In this document: piece by piece, positions 46,630 to 54,168 of the stretch
How the letters are laid out: the number at the start of each line of letters is the position of its first letter
Position numbering within the stretch: position 1 is the first letter of the stretch
Origin: Ignatzschineria cameli
GTDB lineage: Bacteria > Pseudomonadota > Gammaproteobacteria > Cardiobacteriales > Wohlfahrtiimonadaceae
Direction of reading: 5' to 3'
Length of the DNA stretch: 64,000 bases
Assembly (NCBI RefSeq): GCF_003121895.1
Contig: NZ_QEWW01000002.1
Coordinates: 124,001 to 188,000, forward strand
Made by a program: the position numbers and the translations under genes
The notes under the pieces: model-generated
Seen by the model: the letters and a program-made list of their open reading frames with translations, nothing else
What the model was told of the DNA's origin: nothing
Database searches by the model: none

Positions 46630-48099
46630 ATGTTAGAATTTTTTCAGAGTATCGATATTATTGTGCTATTAACGCTCGTCCTCTCAGTAGGGCTAGTTTT
46701 AGCTTTTGAGTTTGTTAACGGATTTCATGATACGGCAAATGCTGTAGCGACAGTGATCTATACTAAATCACTAAAACCTCGCTTAGCTGTCTTTTTATCA
46801 GGGATCTTTAACTTTTTAGGTGTTCTATTAGGGGGATTAGGAGTGGCATATGCCATTGTGAACCTCCTTCCTATGGATCTGTTAGCGAATGCAAACTCAA
46901 CAAAAGGGTTGGTGATGGTTGTCTCCCTTCTTGTTGCTGCGCTCATCTGGAACTTAGGAACTTGGTATTTTGGAATTCCTGCTTCAAGCTCACATACTCT
47001 CATTGGCTCCATTTTAGGGGTAGGGTTAGCGAATGCGCTCTTAACAGATCACTCCCTTGTTGATGGGGTAAACTGGGATAAAGCTCTCGGTGTCTTTGAG
47101 TCGCTTCTCTTCTCTCCCTTTATTGGAGCAGGTTTAGCGGGTCTACTTCTGTTGCTACTCTTACGCTTTCTACCTAAAAGTTATATTCATAAAACGCCTT
47201 ATCAGCGTCATGTTCTCGATAAGAAGAAGAAGCCTCCTTTCTGGCCTCGCTTCTGGTTAGTCACCTCCGCTATGGGGATGAGCTATGCTCATGGGCAAAA
47301 TGATGGTCAAAAGGGAATCGGTTTAGTAATGTTGGTACTCTTTAGTGTTGTGCCGGCACAATTTGTTCTCAACCTTAATTCTAGTGTGTTTGAGATTGAG
47401 CAGACCCGAGTTGCTGCGCAACAGATGGTTAGTTACTACGAAGCAAATCAAAAGGTCCTCGATGAGCTCTATCCAAAGAGTGATCATGCCGTTAGTGATG
47501 GTCTCTTTAGTTGTGAGTATAGTGAGATGAGGCAACATTCTGAAAAGCTTATCTCTCTTCTAAACGGTATCGATACCTATGATCGTCTATCGACAGATGA
47601 ACGTTGGGCGGTTCGTAATGAAGTGATGTGTTTAGCTAGTATCGCAAAGACATTAGAGTCGCAAGATGCATTGCCAGAGTCTTATCGTAAATCATATAAA
47701 GCGATTGGCAAAGATCTGACAAAAACAACGGAATACGCGCCTTTCTGGGTCATTGTAGCAGTAGCGCTTGCACTTGGAATGGGGACTATGATTGGTTGGA
47801 AACGAGTTGTTGATACTGTGGGTGGTAAGATTGGAAAGAAAGATATGACTTATGCGCAAGGAATGAGTGCACAGATTGTTTCAGGAATTGCTATTGCTTC
47901 TGCAAGTCATTTTGGTTTTCCCGTCTCGACAACCCATATTTTATCGAGCTCAGTTGCGGGAACGATGATTGCTAATAAATCGGGCTTGCAGAAATCGACT
48001 GTTAAAAATATTCTTTTAGCTTGGATCTTAACGCTGCCGGTCTCCACAGGGCTTGCGTTTGGACTCTATTTCCTCGGAACATGGTTATTTGTAAGTTAA
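46630..48099 (+). CDS. PiT-family inorganic phosphate transporter
   Basis: The 489-residue membrane protein has the two duplicated PHO4 signature halves (FVNGFHDTANAVATVIYT near the N-terminus, and SHFGFPVSTTHILSSS near the C-terminus), as well as GIPASSSHTLIG. A soluble loop of about 130 residues separates them. It imports phosphate (or metal phosphate) with protons. It is not next to a DUF47/PhoU-type gene, unlike many homologues. It starts 40 nt after gor, with no strong ribosome site. Confidence 0.92.
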   Translation: MLEFFQSIDIIVLLTLVLSVGLVLAFEFVNGFHDTANAVATVIYTKSLKPRLAVFLSGIFNFLGVLLGGLGVAYAIVNLLPMDLLANANSTKGLVMVVSLLVAALIWNLGTWYFGIPASSSHTLIGSILGVGLANALLTDHSLVDGVNWDKALGVFESLLFSPFIGAGLAGLLLLLLLRFLPKSYIHKTPYQRHVLDKKKKPPFWPRFWLVTSAMGMSYAHGQNDGQKGIGLVMLVLFSVVPAQFVLNLNSSVFEIEQTRVAAQQMVSYYEANQKVLDELYPKSDHAVSDGLFSCEYSEMRQHSEKLISLLNGIDTYDRLSTDERWAVRNEVMCLASIAKTLESQDALPESYRKSYKAIGKDLTKTTEYAPFWVIVAVALALGMGTMIGWKRVVDTVGGKIGKKDMTYAQGMSAQIVSGIAIASASHFGFPVSTTHILSSSVAGTMIANKSGLQKSTVKNILLAWILTLPVSTGLAFGLYFLGTWLFVS

Positions 48100-48100
48100 G

Positions 48101-48673
48101 ATGGGCGCTAAAATGAAATTATTAACATATCAAGAAGCGGCTGACGCACTGCTGCGTGGCGAAGTGATTGCCTATCCTACCGAGGGGGTTTATGGCTTTG
48201 CTGCAGATGCAATGAATAGGGCAGCAGTAGAAAAATTATTACAGATGAAAGCACGTTCAGTTTCGAAAGGCTTTATTGTGATGGGCGCGTCATTAGCCCA
48301 TCTCTCGCCTTTGATTGAACCTTTAGAGGCAGAGGAAGCGCGTCACCTCTTAGAAGAGTTGAGAGGGGGATATCGTTATACTTGGATTGTGCCGGCAAAA
48401 GAGAGTTGCCCTCACTATCTTCGTGGCGAATTTCCTACATTAGCGATTCGAGTGACAAATCATCCTGATGCATTAGCCTTATGTGAGAAGATGCCGGTGG
48501 GGGTTGTCTCAACGAGCGCAAATCTTCATAAAGAGGCACCTTTAGAGAGTGCAGAGGCGATCTATCAAATCTTTGGTGATCAGATCGCTGGCGTAATGGA
48601 AGGAGCGGTGGGATCGCTCTCTTCTCCGACGCGAATTGTCCATCTTAAGAGCGGGGAGATTATTCGGGCTTGA
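48101..48673 (+). CDS. tsaC: Threonylcarbamoyl-AMP synthase
   Basis: The 190-residue YrdC/Sua5-domain protein shows the YPTEGVYGFAADA motif, KARSVSKGFIVM, LAIRVTNHP and VSTSANL. It makes threonylcarbamoyl-AMP for tRNA t6A37. It starts one nucleotide after the pit stop, suggesting translational coupling. An in-frame ATG at 48113 is an alternative start and neither has a clear ribosome site. Length matches the short TsaC form, not Sua5. Confidence 0.9.
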   Translation: MGAKMKLLTYQEAADALLRGEVIAYPTEGVYGFAADAMNRAAVEKLLQMKARSVSKGFIVMGASLAHLSPLIEPLEAEEARHLLEELRGGYRYTWIVPAKESCPHYLRGEFPTLAIRVTNHPDALALCEKMPVGVVSTSANLHKEAPLESAEAIYQIFGDQIAGVMEGAVGSLSSPTRIVHLKSGEIIRA

Positions 48674-48763
48674 TATCAGTTCCATCTTCTTGCCGATCTT
48701 TATTGTCTATTTCTATTATTTATCTCTATTGTTCATCTCTATTTAAGAACGGATTGGCAATTG

Positions 48764-48796
48764 TTTGTAAGTAGTTTGTAAGTAGTTTATAAGTAG
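48764..48796. repeat. 11-nt array, 3 units
   Basis: TTTGTAAGTAG (48764-48774, 48775-48785) and TTTATAAGTAG (48786-48796), with a partial fourth copy, lie just before the tsaC/rpsT terminator. Confidence 0.88.
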
Positions 48797-48803
48797 CTTG
48801 TAA

Positions 48804-48836
48804 ACAAAAAAACCTGCATCGAAATGCAGGTTTTTT
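48804..48836. terminator. Bidirectional terminator between tsaC and rpsT
   Basis: AACCTGCAT (48811-48819) pairs with ATGCAGGTT (48824-48832) around CGAA. Runs of A before and T after give T tracts on both strands, so it can end both convergent genes. Confidence 0.92.
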
Positions 48837-48966
48837 ATTGATCTTTTTTAGCTTTAATTTAAGAGATAAGAAGAGAGAAATATTTAATGTTACTACTCTA
48901 TATTTGATAGAGCTTTATAGCCTCTTTTACTTCGCTCTTTTAACCTTAAATTGTGTGACTAAAATA

Positions 48967-49233
48967 TTAAGCCGCAAGTGCTTTGATTTGTGCGTTAAGA
49001 CGGCTAAGAAGACGTGATACTTTGTTCTTGTGAATAAGACCACGTTTTACAGAGCGATCAAGTGCGCTTTGCGCTTTACCGAAAGCTTTAACAGCTTCTT
49101 CACGGTTATTTGCTTTGATAGCATTGATCGTTTTTTTAACGTAAGTTCTAGTCATTGAACGGTATGATGCGTTAGCTGCGTTGTGCTTCTCAGCTTGACG
49201 AACGCGTTTTCTTGCTTGTGCTGTATTTGCCAA
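48967..49233 (-). CDS. rpsT: 30S ribosomal protein S20
   Basis: The 88-residue basic protein has the S20 pattern: MANTAQARKRVRQAEK, RSMTRTYVKK, GLIHKNKVSRLLSRL. It binds 16S rRNA. GTGGAG precedes the ATG. It has its own promoter (49319-49346). Confidence 0.98.
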   Translation of the reverse strand: MANTAQARKRVRQAEKHNAANASYRSMTRTYVKKTINAIKANNREEAVKAFGKAQSALDRSVKRGLIHKNKVSRLLSRLNAQIKALAA

Positions 49234-49318
49234 GGTTTTACTCCACTTTAAAAATTTAGAATTTATAACATATTATTGCGCCGAATATCGACGCAATCAA
49301 ATTTGTAATAATCACATA

Positions 49319-49346
49319 TGATTAACTTTTTTCTCTCTTTTGTCAA
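49319..49346 (-). promoter_or_regulatory. Promoter of rpsT
   Basis: On the minus strand TTGACA (49346-49341) and TAATCA (49324-49319) are 16 bp apart, about 85 bp before the rpsT start. Confidence 0.7.
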
Positions 49347-49402
49347 TCAAATGTCATGAAAGTTTCAGTATAATCGCCATTAAGGGATCTTATCGCTACG
49401 AA

Positions 49403-50182
49403 TTAGAATGCAGGGACAATACTTCCTTGATATTTCTCATTGATAAAATCACGAACTTCATCAGTTGTGATGGTTTCAATCAGTGCTTTAATACGGGGAT
49501 CATCACTATTTTCGGGTAAGATTGCGATGATATTTGCATAGGGTGATTCAGCACCTTCAATAAAGAGAGAGTCTTTAATAGGATTGAGGCCTGCTTCTAG
49601 GGCGAAGTTGGTATTGATAAGAGCAAGATCAACTTCATCAAGTGTTCTTGCTAACATCGGCGCTTCAAGCTCAACAAATTGGAGCTTATGCGGGTTCTCT
49701 TTGATATCAAAAACAGTCGAGAGAATATTCTCAGGATTGCTCAGCGTAATAATTCCTTCATTATGGAGGAGAAGTAGTGCGCGCCCACCATTAGCAGGAT
49801 CATTAGGAATACTCACTTTTGCTCCCTCTTTTAAGGCGCCTTTCTCTTTGATCTTCTGTGAGTATGCTGCAATAGGTTCAACATGGATTGCCGGATCGAT
49901 AGCAATGATATTGAGTTGATGATTTTTATTGAACTCTTCTAAATAGGGAAAATGTTGGAAGAAGTTGGCATCTGCCTCTTTCTCATCCACCATGAGATTC
50001 GGGAGAACATAATCGGTAACAACAATGATATCGAGATCGATCTCTTTTTTCGCTAATTGTGGTTCAATAAACTCTAAAATTTCCGCATGAGGAACCGGAG
50101 TCGCAACGACCTTGAGTTTCTCTGCTGAGAAGCCAATAAAGGGTGTTAAAGAGAGTGCTGTGACAAGTGCTAATTTACGCAT
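49403..50182 (-). CDS. metQ: MetQ/NlpA-family substrate-binding protein
   Basis: From the ATG at 50182 the protein has 259 residues: a signal peptide (LALVTALSLTPFIGFSA) and the MetQ fold with VVATPVPHAEILEFI, EADANFFQHFPYLEEFN and INTNFALEAGL. The usual lipobox cysteine is absent, so it should be a soluble periplasmic protein. It binds methionine or another amino acid for the MetNI importer encoded at 51622-53360. It is separated from ddh by a terminator, so it is a separate transcript. AAAAGGAAAA lies upstream. Confidence 0.88.
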   Translation of the reverse strand: MRKLALVTALSLTPFIGFSAEKLKVVATPVPHAEILEFIEPQLAKKEIDLDIIVVTDYVLPNLMVDEKEADANFFQHFPYLEEFNKNHQLNIIAIDPAIHVEPIAAYSQKIKEKGALKEGAKVSIPNDPANGGRALLLLHNEGIITLSNPENILSTVFDIKENPHKLQFVELEAPMLARTLDEVDLALINTNFALEAGLNPIKDSLFIEGAESPYANIIAILPENSDDPRIKALIETITTDEVRDFINEKYQGSIVPAF

Positions 50183-50300
50183 AATGAATTTTCCTTTTAT
50201 CAAAAATGGGGAATCGAGCCCCGACCTAATAGGTATATCGATCTTTAGAAGTGAAATCAACCCCTTTATTCAATTTTATATTAGCCAAAGGGAAGATAAT

Positions 50301-50326
50301 AAAAAACGGTATCCTATTGATACCGT
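50301..50326 (-). terminator. Terminator of ddh
   Basis: On the minus strand ACGGTATC (50326-50319) pairs with GATACCGT (50313-50306), followed by TTTTT (50305-50301). Confidence 0.85.
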
Positions 50327-50382
50327 CTCTTCTATCATTCTCTCTTTTAACCCTCGATATGCTTTGAATATATTTCAAATAG

Positions 50383-50402
50383 ATTTCAAATATATTTGAA
50401 AT
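50383..50402. promoter_or_regulatory. 20-bp perfect palindrome upstream of metQ
   Basis: ATTTCAAATA joined directly to TATTTGAAAT forms a perfect 20-bp palindrome, 200 bp before metQ. A similar TATTTCAAAT half lies just beside it at 50371-50380. It is a candidate operator but matches no regulator I can name. Confidence 0.45.
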
Positions 50403-50500
50403 GCATTTTAAATACCTATTACCTATTAAATCTATTTTGAAGATGTTCTGAGGGTAAATGAGTATTTTGGGATCTAATTTTTTAATCTCATCAGGCTACT

Positions 50501-50528
50501 GCATCTAGATTAGTGCATCTAGATTAAT
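50501..50528. repeat. 14-nt direct duplication
   Basis: GCATCTAGATTAGT (50501-50514) is followed by GCATCTAGATTAAT (50515-50528), adjacent to the ddh stop. Confidence 0.75.
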
Positions 50529-50533
50529 AAGAT

Positions 50534-51427
50534 TTAGACTAGAGCATTGATCAATTCATCGCGATCGCCGGGTAATAGGTCGATCATCGGGATTTCGATC
50601 ATTGTGTAAGCGCCCGGTTGTTGTTTTGTAACAGCGCGAGCAGTTGCCACTAGGATCTGTGCTGTAAGAGCAGGATTATTGATCCGCATATCAAATTCAA
50701 AGATCTGATTATCTGTCGTGCCGGAGACCCCTTTACGAGTAATTTTAACCCCATGGCCGGCATCTTTAAGCTGATCGACATCCTCTACCTCAGTAATGAT
50801 AGTATCATCATGTTTAAAGTAATCATCATTGAGGATTGTAGATTGGACTGTTGCAAAGTCATATCCCTCTTCCACTTCGATATAGACCATCCGGCGATGT
50901 TGTCCGGTACCGATCGGAATCGTTACCGAGAGGGCATCTCTAACGCCAGGGATAGCTTTTACTGCCGTTGAGTGGCCCATACTCATGCCGGGACCGAAGT
51001 TGGTATAGGTAACTCCTTTGGGTGCGGCAGCAAGAAGTAGTGCTCTGATAATTGAATCAGAACCGGGATCCCAACCTGCAGAGATAATTGCGCTACGTTG
51101 ATGCTCTTTGGCAATCTTATTGAGCTCATTACGGACAGCGGCGATATCACTATGAATATCGAAACTATCGACTGTATGAATCCCTTTTTTTAGATATTGA
51201 GTGGCATAGAGCTTTGTTTGACGACTAGGAACGCAGAGAATCGCAACATCGACGGCATCAAGCTGATCGATATCTGTAACGATAGGGTAGCTAACGCCTG
51301 GTATCTCCCGTTTCTCGCGGCGAACAATGCCCGCAACTGAGAAGTCTGGGGCGGCCTCTAATGCGTTAAGAACATAACGGCCGATATTGCCAAAACCAAC
51401 GATAGCTGCATTTATTTTGCGTGTCAT
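50534..51427 (-). CDS. ddh: meso-Diaminopimelate dehydrogenase (type II-like)
   Basis: The 297-residue protein starts with the NADP-binding loop AAIVGFGNIGRYVLNAL, followed by GIVRRE, and has GIHTVDSFDIH, SAGWDPGSDSIIRALL, NFGPGMSMGHS and NNPALTAQI. These motifs and the short length (type I enzymes ~320-326) fit the type II group known from Symbiobacterium, some members of which also aminate 2-keto acids to D-amino acids. It makes or consumes meso-DAP in one step. It lies 194 bp downstream of metI on the same strand, an unusual partner for a methionine-type importer. Confidence 0.9.
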   Translation of the reverse strand: MTRKINAAIVGFGNIGRYVLNALEAAPDFSVAGIVRREKREIPGVSYPIVTDIDQLDAVDVAILCVPSRQTKLYATQYLKKGIHTVDSFDIHSDIAAVRNELNKIAKEHQRSAIISAGWDPGSDSIIRALLLAAAPKGVTYTNFGPGMSMGHSTAVKAIPGVRDALSVTIPIGTGQHRRMVYIEVEEGYDFATVQSTILNDDYFKHDDTIITEVEDVDQLKDAGHGVKITRKGVSGTTDNQIFEFDMRINNPALTAQILVATARAVTKQQPGAYTMIEIPMIDLLPGDRDELINALV

Positions 51428-51574
51428 ATAGTCTCCTGTTTGTGTGAGTGATGGGTAACAGAGAGTTGTCAGCGATAGGTGCTAACTCAACATTTGATCA
51501 CTGTTACCAAGATATTTTTACCTCTATTTCTAGGTCGATATCAATCGATTTTATCGGTTTTGCCGATTTTTATT

Positions 51575-51613
51575 TTACCTACTATTCCTGCCTACTATTT
51601 TTACCTGCCATTT
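51575..51613. repeat. 13-nt array, 3 units
   Basis: TTACCTACTATTC, CTGCCTACTATTT and TTACCTGCCATTT occupy 51575-51613, between the metI stop and ddh. Confidence 0.78.
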
Positions 51614-51621
51614 TGATCTTG

Positions 51622-52299
51622 CTATTTCCGCGTGTAGTGACGCACTAAAGCATCTCCGATCCACTGCATCAGCTGTACAATAATGACAAGAACGATCACG
51701 ATTAGATACATCAATTCTGACATATTACGATGAAATCCGTAACGAACGGCGATATCTCCTAATCCCCCAGCGCCGACAGTGCCCGCCATCGCGGTATAGG
51801 AGAGAATTAAGATTCCTGTAATGGTAATGCCGGCGATTAGGCTCGGTCTTGCTTCAGGGAGTAACACTTTCATAATAATGGTCCGCAGAGGTGTTCCCAT
51901 GCTCTGTGCTGCTTCAATGACCCCTCGATCGACCTCTCTAAAAGAGGTTTCAGCTAAGCGAGCAAAGAAAGGTGCTGAACCGATGACTAGCGGAAAGATC
52001 GCGCCCTTGATCCCCATCTTTGTTCCCATCAATTTAAAGGTTAAAGGGAGAAGTACTACGATTAAGATCAAGAAGGGGATCGATCTTAGAGTATTCGTTA
52101 GAAATGAGAAGAAGCGATAAAACTTGGGTGCCGAGAGCAGTTGCGTCGGGGAGGTTAAGTAGAGCGCAACGCCCCAGGGTAACCCTATAAGGATAGTGAA
52201 AAACCAGGTAAACCCCAACATGATCAATGTCACGAGGGTATTGTCCCAAATAATATTCCAATATTGGGTGTTATTGAGCGCATTGATAAATTCAGTCAT
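51622..52299 (-). CDS. metI: MetI-type ABC permease
   Basis: The 225-residue protein has about five transmembrane helices and the EAA-loop region with EAAQSMGTPLRTIIMKVLLPEARPS typical of MetI, here quoted only in part by its start EAAQSMG and end LPEARPS. It pairs with MetN, whose last base overlaps its first. It imports methionine or a related amino acid. Confidence 0.9.
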   Translation of the reverse strand: MTEFINALNNTQYWNIIWDNTLVTLIMLGFTWFFTILIGLPWGVALYLTSPTQLLSAPKFYRFFSFLTNTLRSIPFLILIVVLLPLTFKLMGTKMGIKGAIFPLVIGSAPFFARLAETSFREVDRGVIEAAQSMGTPLRTIIMKVLLPEARPSLIAGITITGILILSYTAMAGTVGAGGLGDIAVRYGFHRNMSELMYLIVIVLVIIVQLMQWIGDALVRHYTRK

Positions 52300-53360
52300 T
52301 ATTGAATATTTTCCTTGCTGAGATTCTCTGAGTCTGTCGATGGATGTTGAAAGAGTGGCTGCGTAGTAATTCCCTCTTGATTAAAGAGGGCGATTGCAGC
52401 ATTCCGTTCGGCTGGGGATCCACTTAAAACAACGGTTAATTGCCCATAGGGAATATCGCGAATATAACTGATTGAGCCAGATAGAATAGAGAGATCGATA
52501 TTGCTCCTTTTAATAATCTTACTAAGATGGGGCTCAAATGCTTCAGTCCCTAAATAGGTTAGTTGATAGAGGGCATCTTGTTGCTGTGGATAGCGGGCAA
52601 TATATTTTTTCAGCTCATTTTGTTCTGTCTTATCGATGATGAAATCTTGGGTAACAGGTGATTGAGGATGGAGAAAGACCTTCTCTACATCTCCAGACTC
52701 CACAATCTGACTATTATGGATCACGGCAACCTTGTGGCAAATGGAGCGAATTACCTCCATCTCATGGGTGATCATAACAATTGTTAGACCCAGCTCTCGA
52801 TTAATGTCGACGAGTAATTCTAAGATCGATTGTGTTGTTTGTGGATCGAGAGCCGATGTTGCTTCATCACAGAGTAATACCTTGGGTTTATTTGCGATCG
52901 CTCTAGCGATACCGACACGTTGCTTCTGTCCGCCGGAGAGTTGCGCAGGATATTTATCACGATGTGCTTGAATATCGACAAGGTCGAGTAGCTCTGAGAC
53001 CCGCTTTTCAATCGCCGCTTCGCTCATCGAGAGAAGGCGAAGTGGGAAGGCGATATTGTTATAGACCGTTTGACTAGAGAGAAGATTAAAATGTTGGAAA
53101 ATCATCCCAATCTTTCTTCTTGCGAGCATCAATTCTCGATTAGAGAGTTTTGTCAGATCAATATTATCGATCATGACTGAGCCACTATCAGGCTTCTCGA
53201 GTAGGTTAAGGCAACGAATGAGGGTGCTTTTGCCGGCCCCTGAGTGACCGATAATGCCATAGATACTCCTCTCTTCAATGGTGAGGTTGATATCATTGAG
53301 GGCAATTTTTCGCCCCTCTTTTGTGGCATAAGATTTAATAAGATTTTCGATTTTTATCAT
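52299..53360 (-). CDS. metN: MetN-type ABC ATPase
   Basis: The 353-residue ATPase has Walker A GHSGAGKSTL, signature LSGGQKQRVGIARA, Walker B VLLCDEATSALDP, and a C-terminal NIL ligand-binding domain (about 270-345) that senses methionine in MetN. It is the first gene of metN-metI, whose coding regions overlap by one base. The transported amino acid could be methionine or, given ddh, another amino acid. Confidence 0.92.
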   Translation of the reverse strand: MIKIENLIKSYATKEGRKIALNDINLTIEERSIYGIIGHSGAGKSTLIRCLNLLEKPDSGSVMIDNIDLTKLSNRELMLARRKIGMIFQHFNLLSSQTVYNNIAFPLRLLSMSEAAIEKRVSELLDLVDIQAHRDKYPAQLSGGQKQRVGIARAIANKPKVLLCDEATSALDPQTTQSILELLVDINRELGLTIVMITHEMEVIRSICHKVAVIHNSQIVESGDVEKVFLHPQSPVTQDFIIDKTEQNELKKYIARYPQQQDALYQLTYLGTEAFEPHLSKIIKRSNIDLSILSGSISYIRDIPYGQLTVVLSGSPAERNAAIALFNQEGITTQPLFQHPSTDSENLSKENIQ

Positions 53361-54168
53361 TGATAACTTTAGTTGCTTCTATTAGCTGAAATTGATATTA
53401 GGATCTCTTCTTTGAACCCGATCTTTGAATCAGCATCAAAATTCACATTGGAACTTATGTGGGATCTCGCATGAAAAATTACATGGGAACCCGCCCCAGA
53501 ATCGATATTGGCATCGATCTTGGATTGATCTCATAATCGATACTGAAATTAATGTGTTAAACGATGCTTTAAATAGATGTTTTAAATTCCTATTAGGGTA
53601 TCAAAAAGCAGGGGTAAACGGGAATAGTTTTCTTATTTATGATCTATCGATTGTTTCAATTTACATTCTCTTTTTCTGCGGTATCGCGCTATCTCTATTT
53701 TAATTTTGTAGAGGCGGGTTTTCTGGTAAATTCTGCTTAAAAATTAAAAAGTTAGTAAGTGGAAGGCTATTTTCGAGTGGTGATCTCTTTAGATATTAGT
53801 AAAGCGATGATTGAGATTAAAATCAGTCCACCTATAGACCAAATGTTCTTTTAGTAGAATGTTGGGGAGAAAAATATGCGTAAATTTCACTAAATATCCG
53901 CTATACTGTTGGCTAAAGTATTATTTTATTGGCCTCGTAGAATTGATCATTCATTGGATCATTCTTCTAGGGGCTCTATTCAATTGTGTAAGGTCTTATT
54001 GCTTCAATAATCAGCAGTGAAATATTCTGATGATCAATTGTTGATAGGGCGTTAGGAAGTAAGTAGAGAGAAGATTGCGCTCTTATCTAGAGGCATTACT
54101 TATCACTATTTTCACAAAATAAGCAGGACTGCATAGCAGGGGGCTTATCAAAAAAGAGGATGATTTTT
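53361..54168 (+). other. Long intergenic region upstream of aceE
   Basis: This 808-bp divergent gap has irregular short repeats with GGGATC/GGGAAC and ATCGAT cores (53400-53560). A possible -10 TATACT is at 53902-53907 without a good -35, and an imperfect GATC-centred hairpin follows near 53943-53971. A 92-codon frame at 53425-53703 is judged spurious. No pdhR regulator gene or known RNA was recognised. Confidence 0.5.

Larger units (their letters stand above)
50183..50533 (-). other. Gap between metQ and ddh
   Basis: This 351-bp gap contains the ddh terminator, a 20-bp palindrome (50383-50402) and a 14-nt duplicated segment (50501-50528). A metQ promoter is expected here; none was clearly seen. 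Confidence 0.5.

Noticed and set aside
50534-51427. Aspartate-semialdehyde or homoserine dehydrogenase for the metI neighbour
   Set aside because: The SAGWDPG and GPGMSMGHS motifs are specific to meso-DAP dehydrogenase.
53425-53703. 92-codon frame in the aceE upstream gap
   Set aside because: Composition follows local repeats, there is no ribosome site, and no family is recognisable.
53361-54168. SAM riboswitch or MetJ sites upstream of metN
   Set aside because: No AGACGTCT-like boxes or SAM-riboswitch core sequence could be seen.
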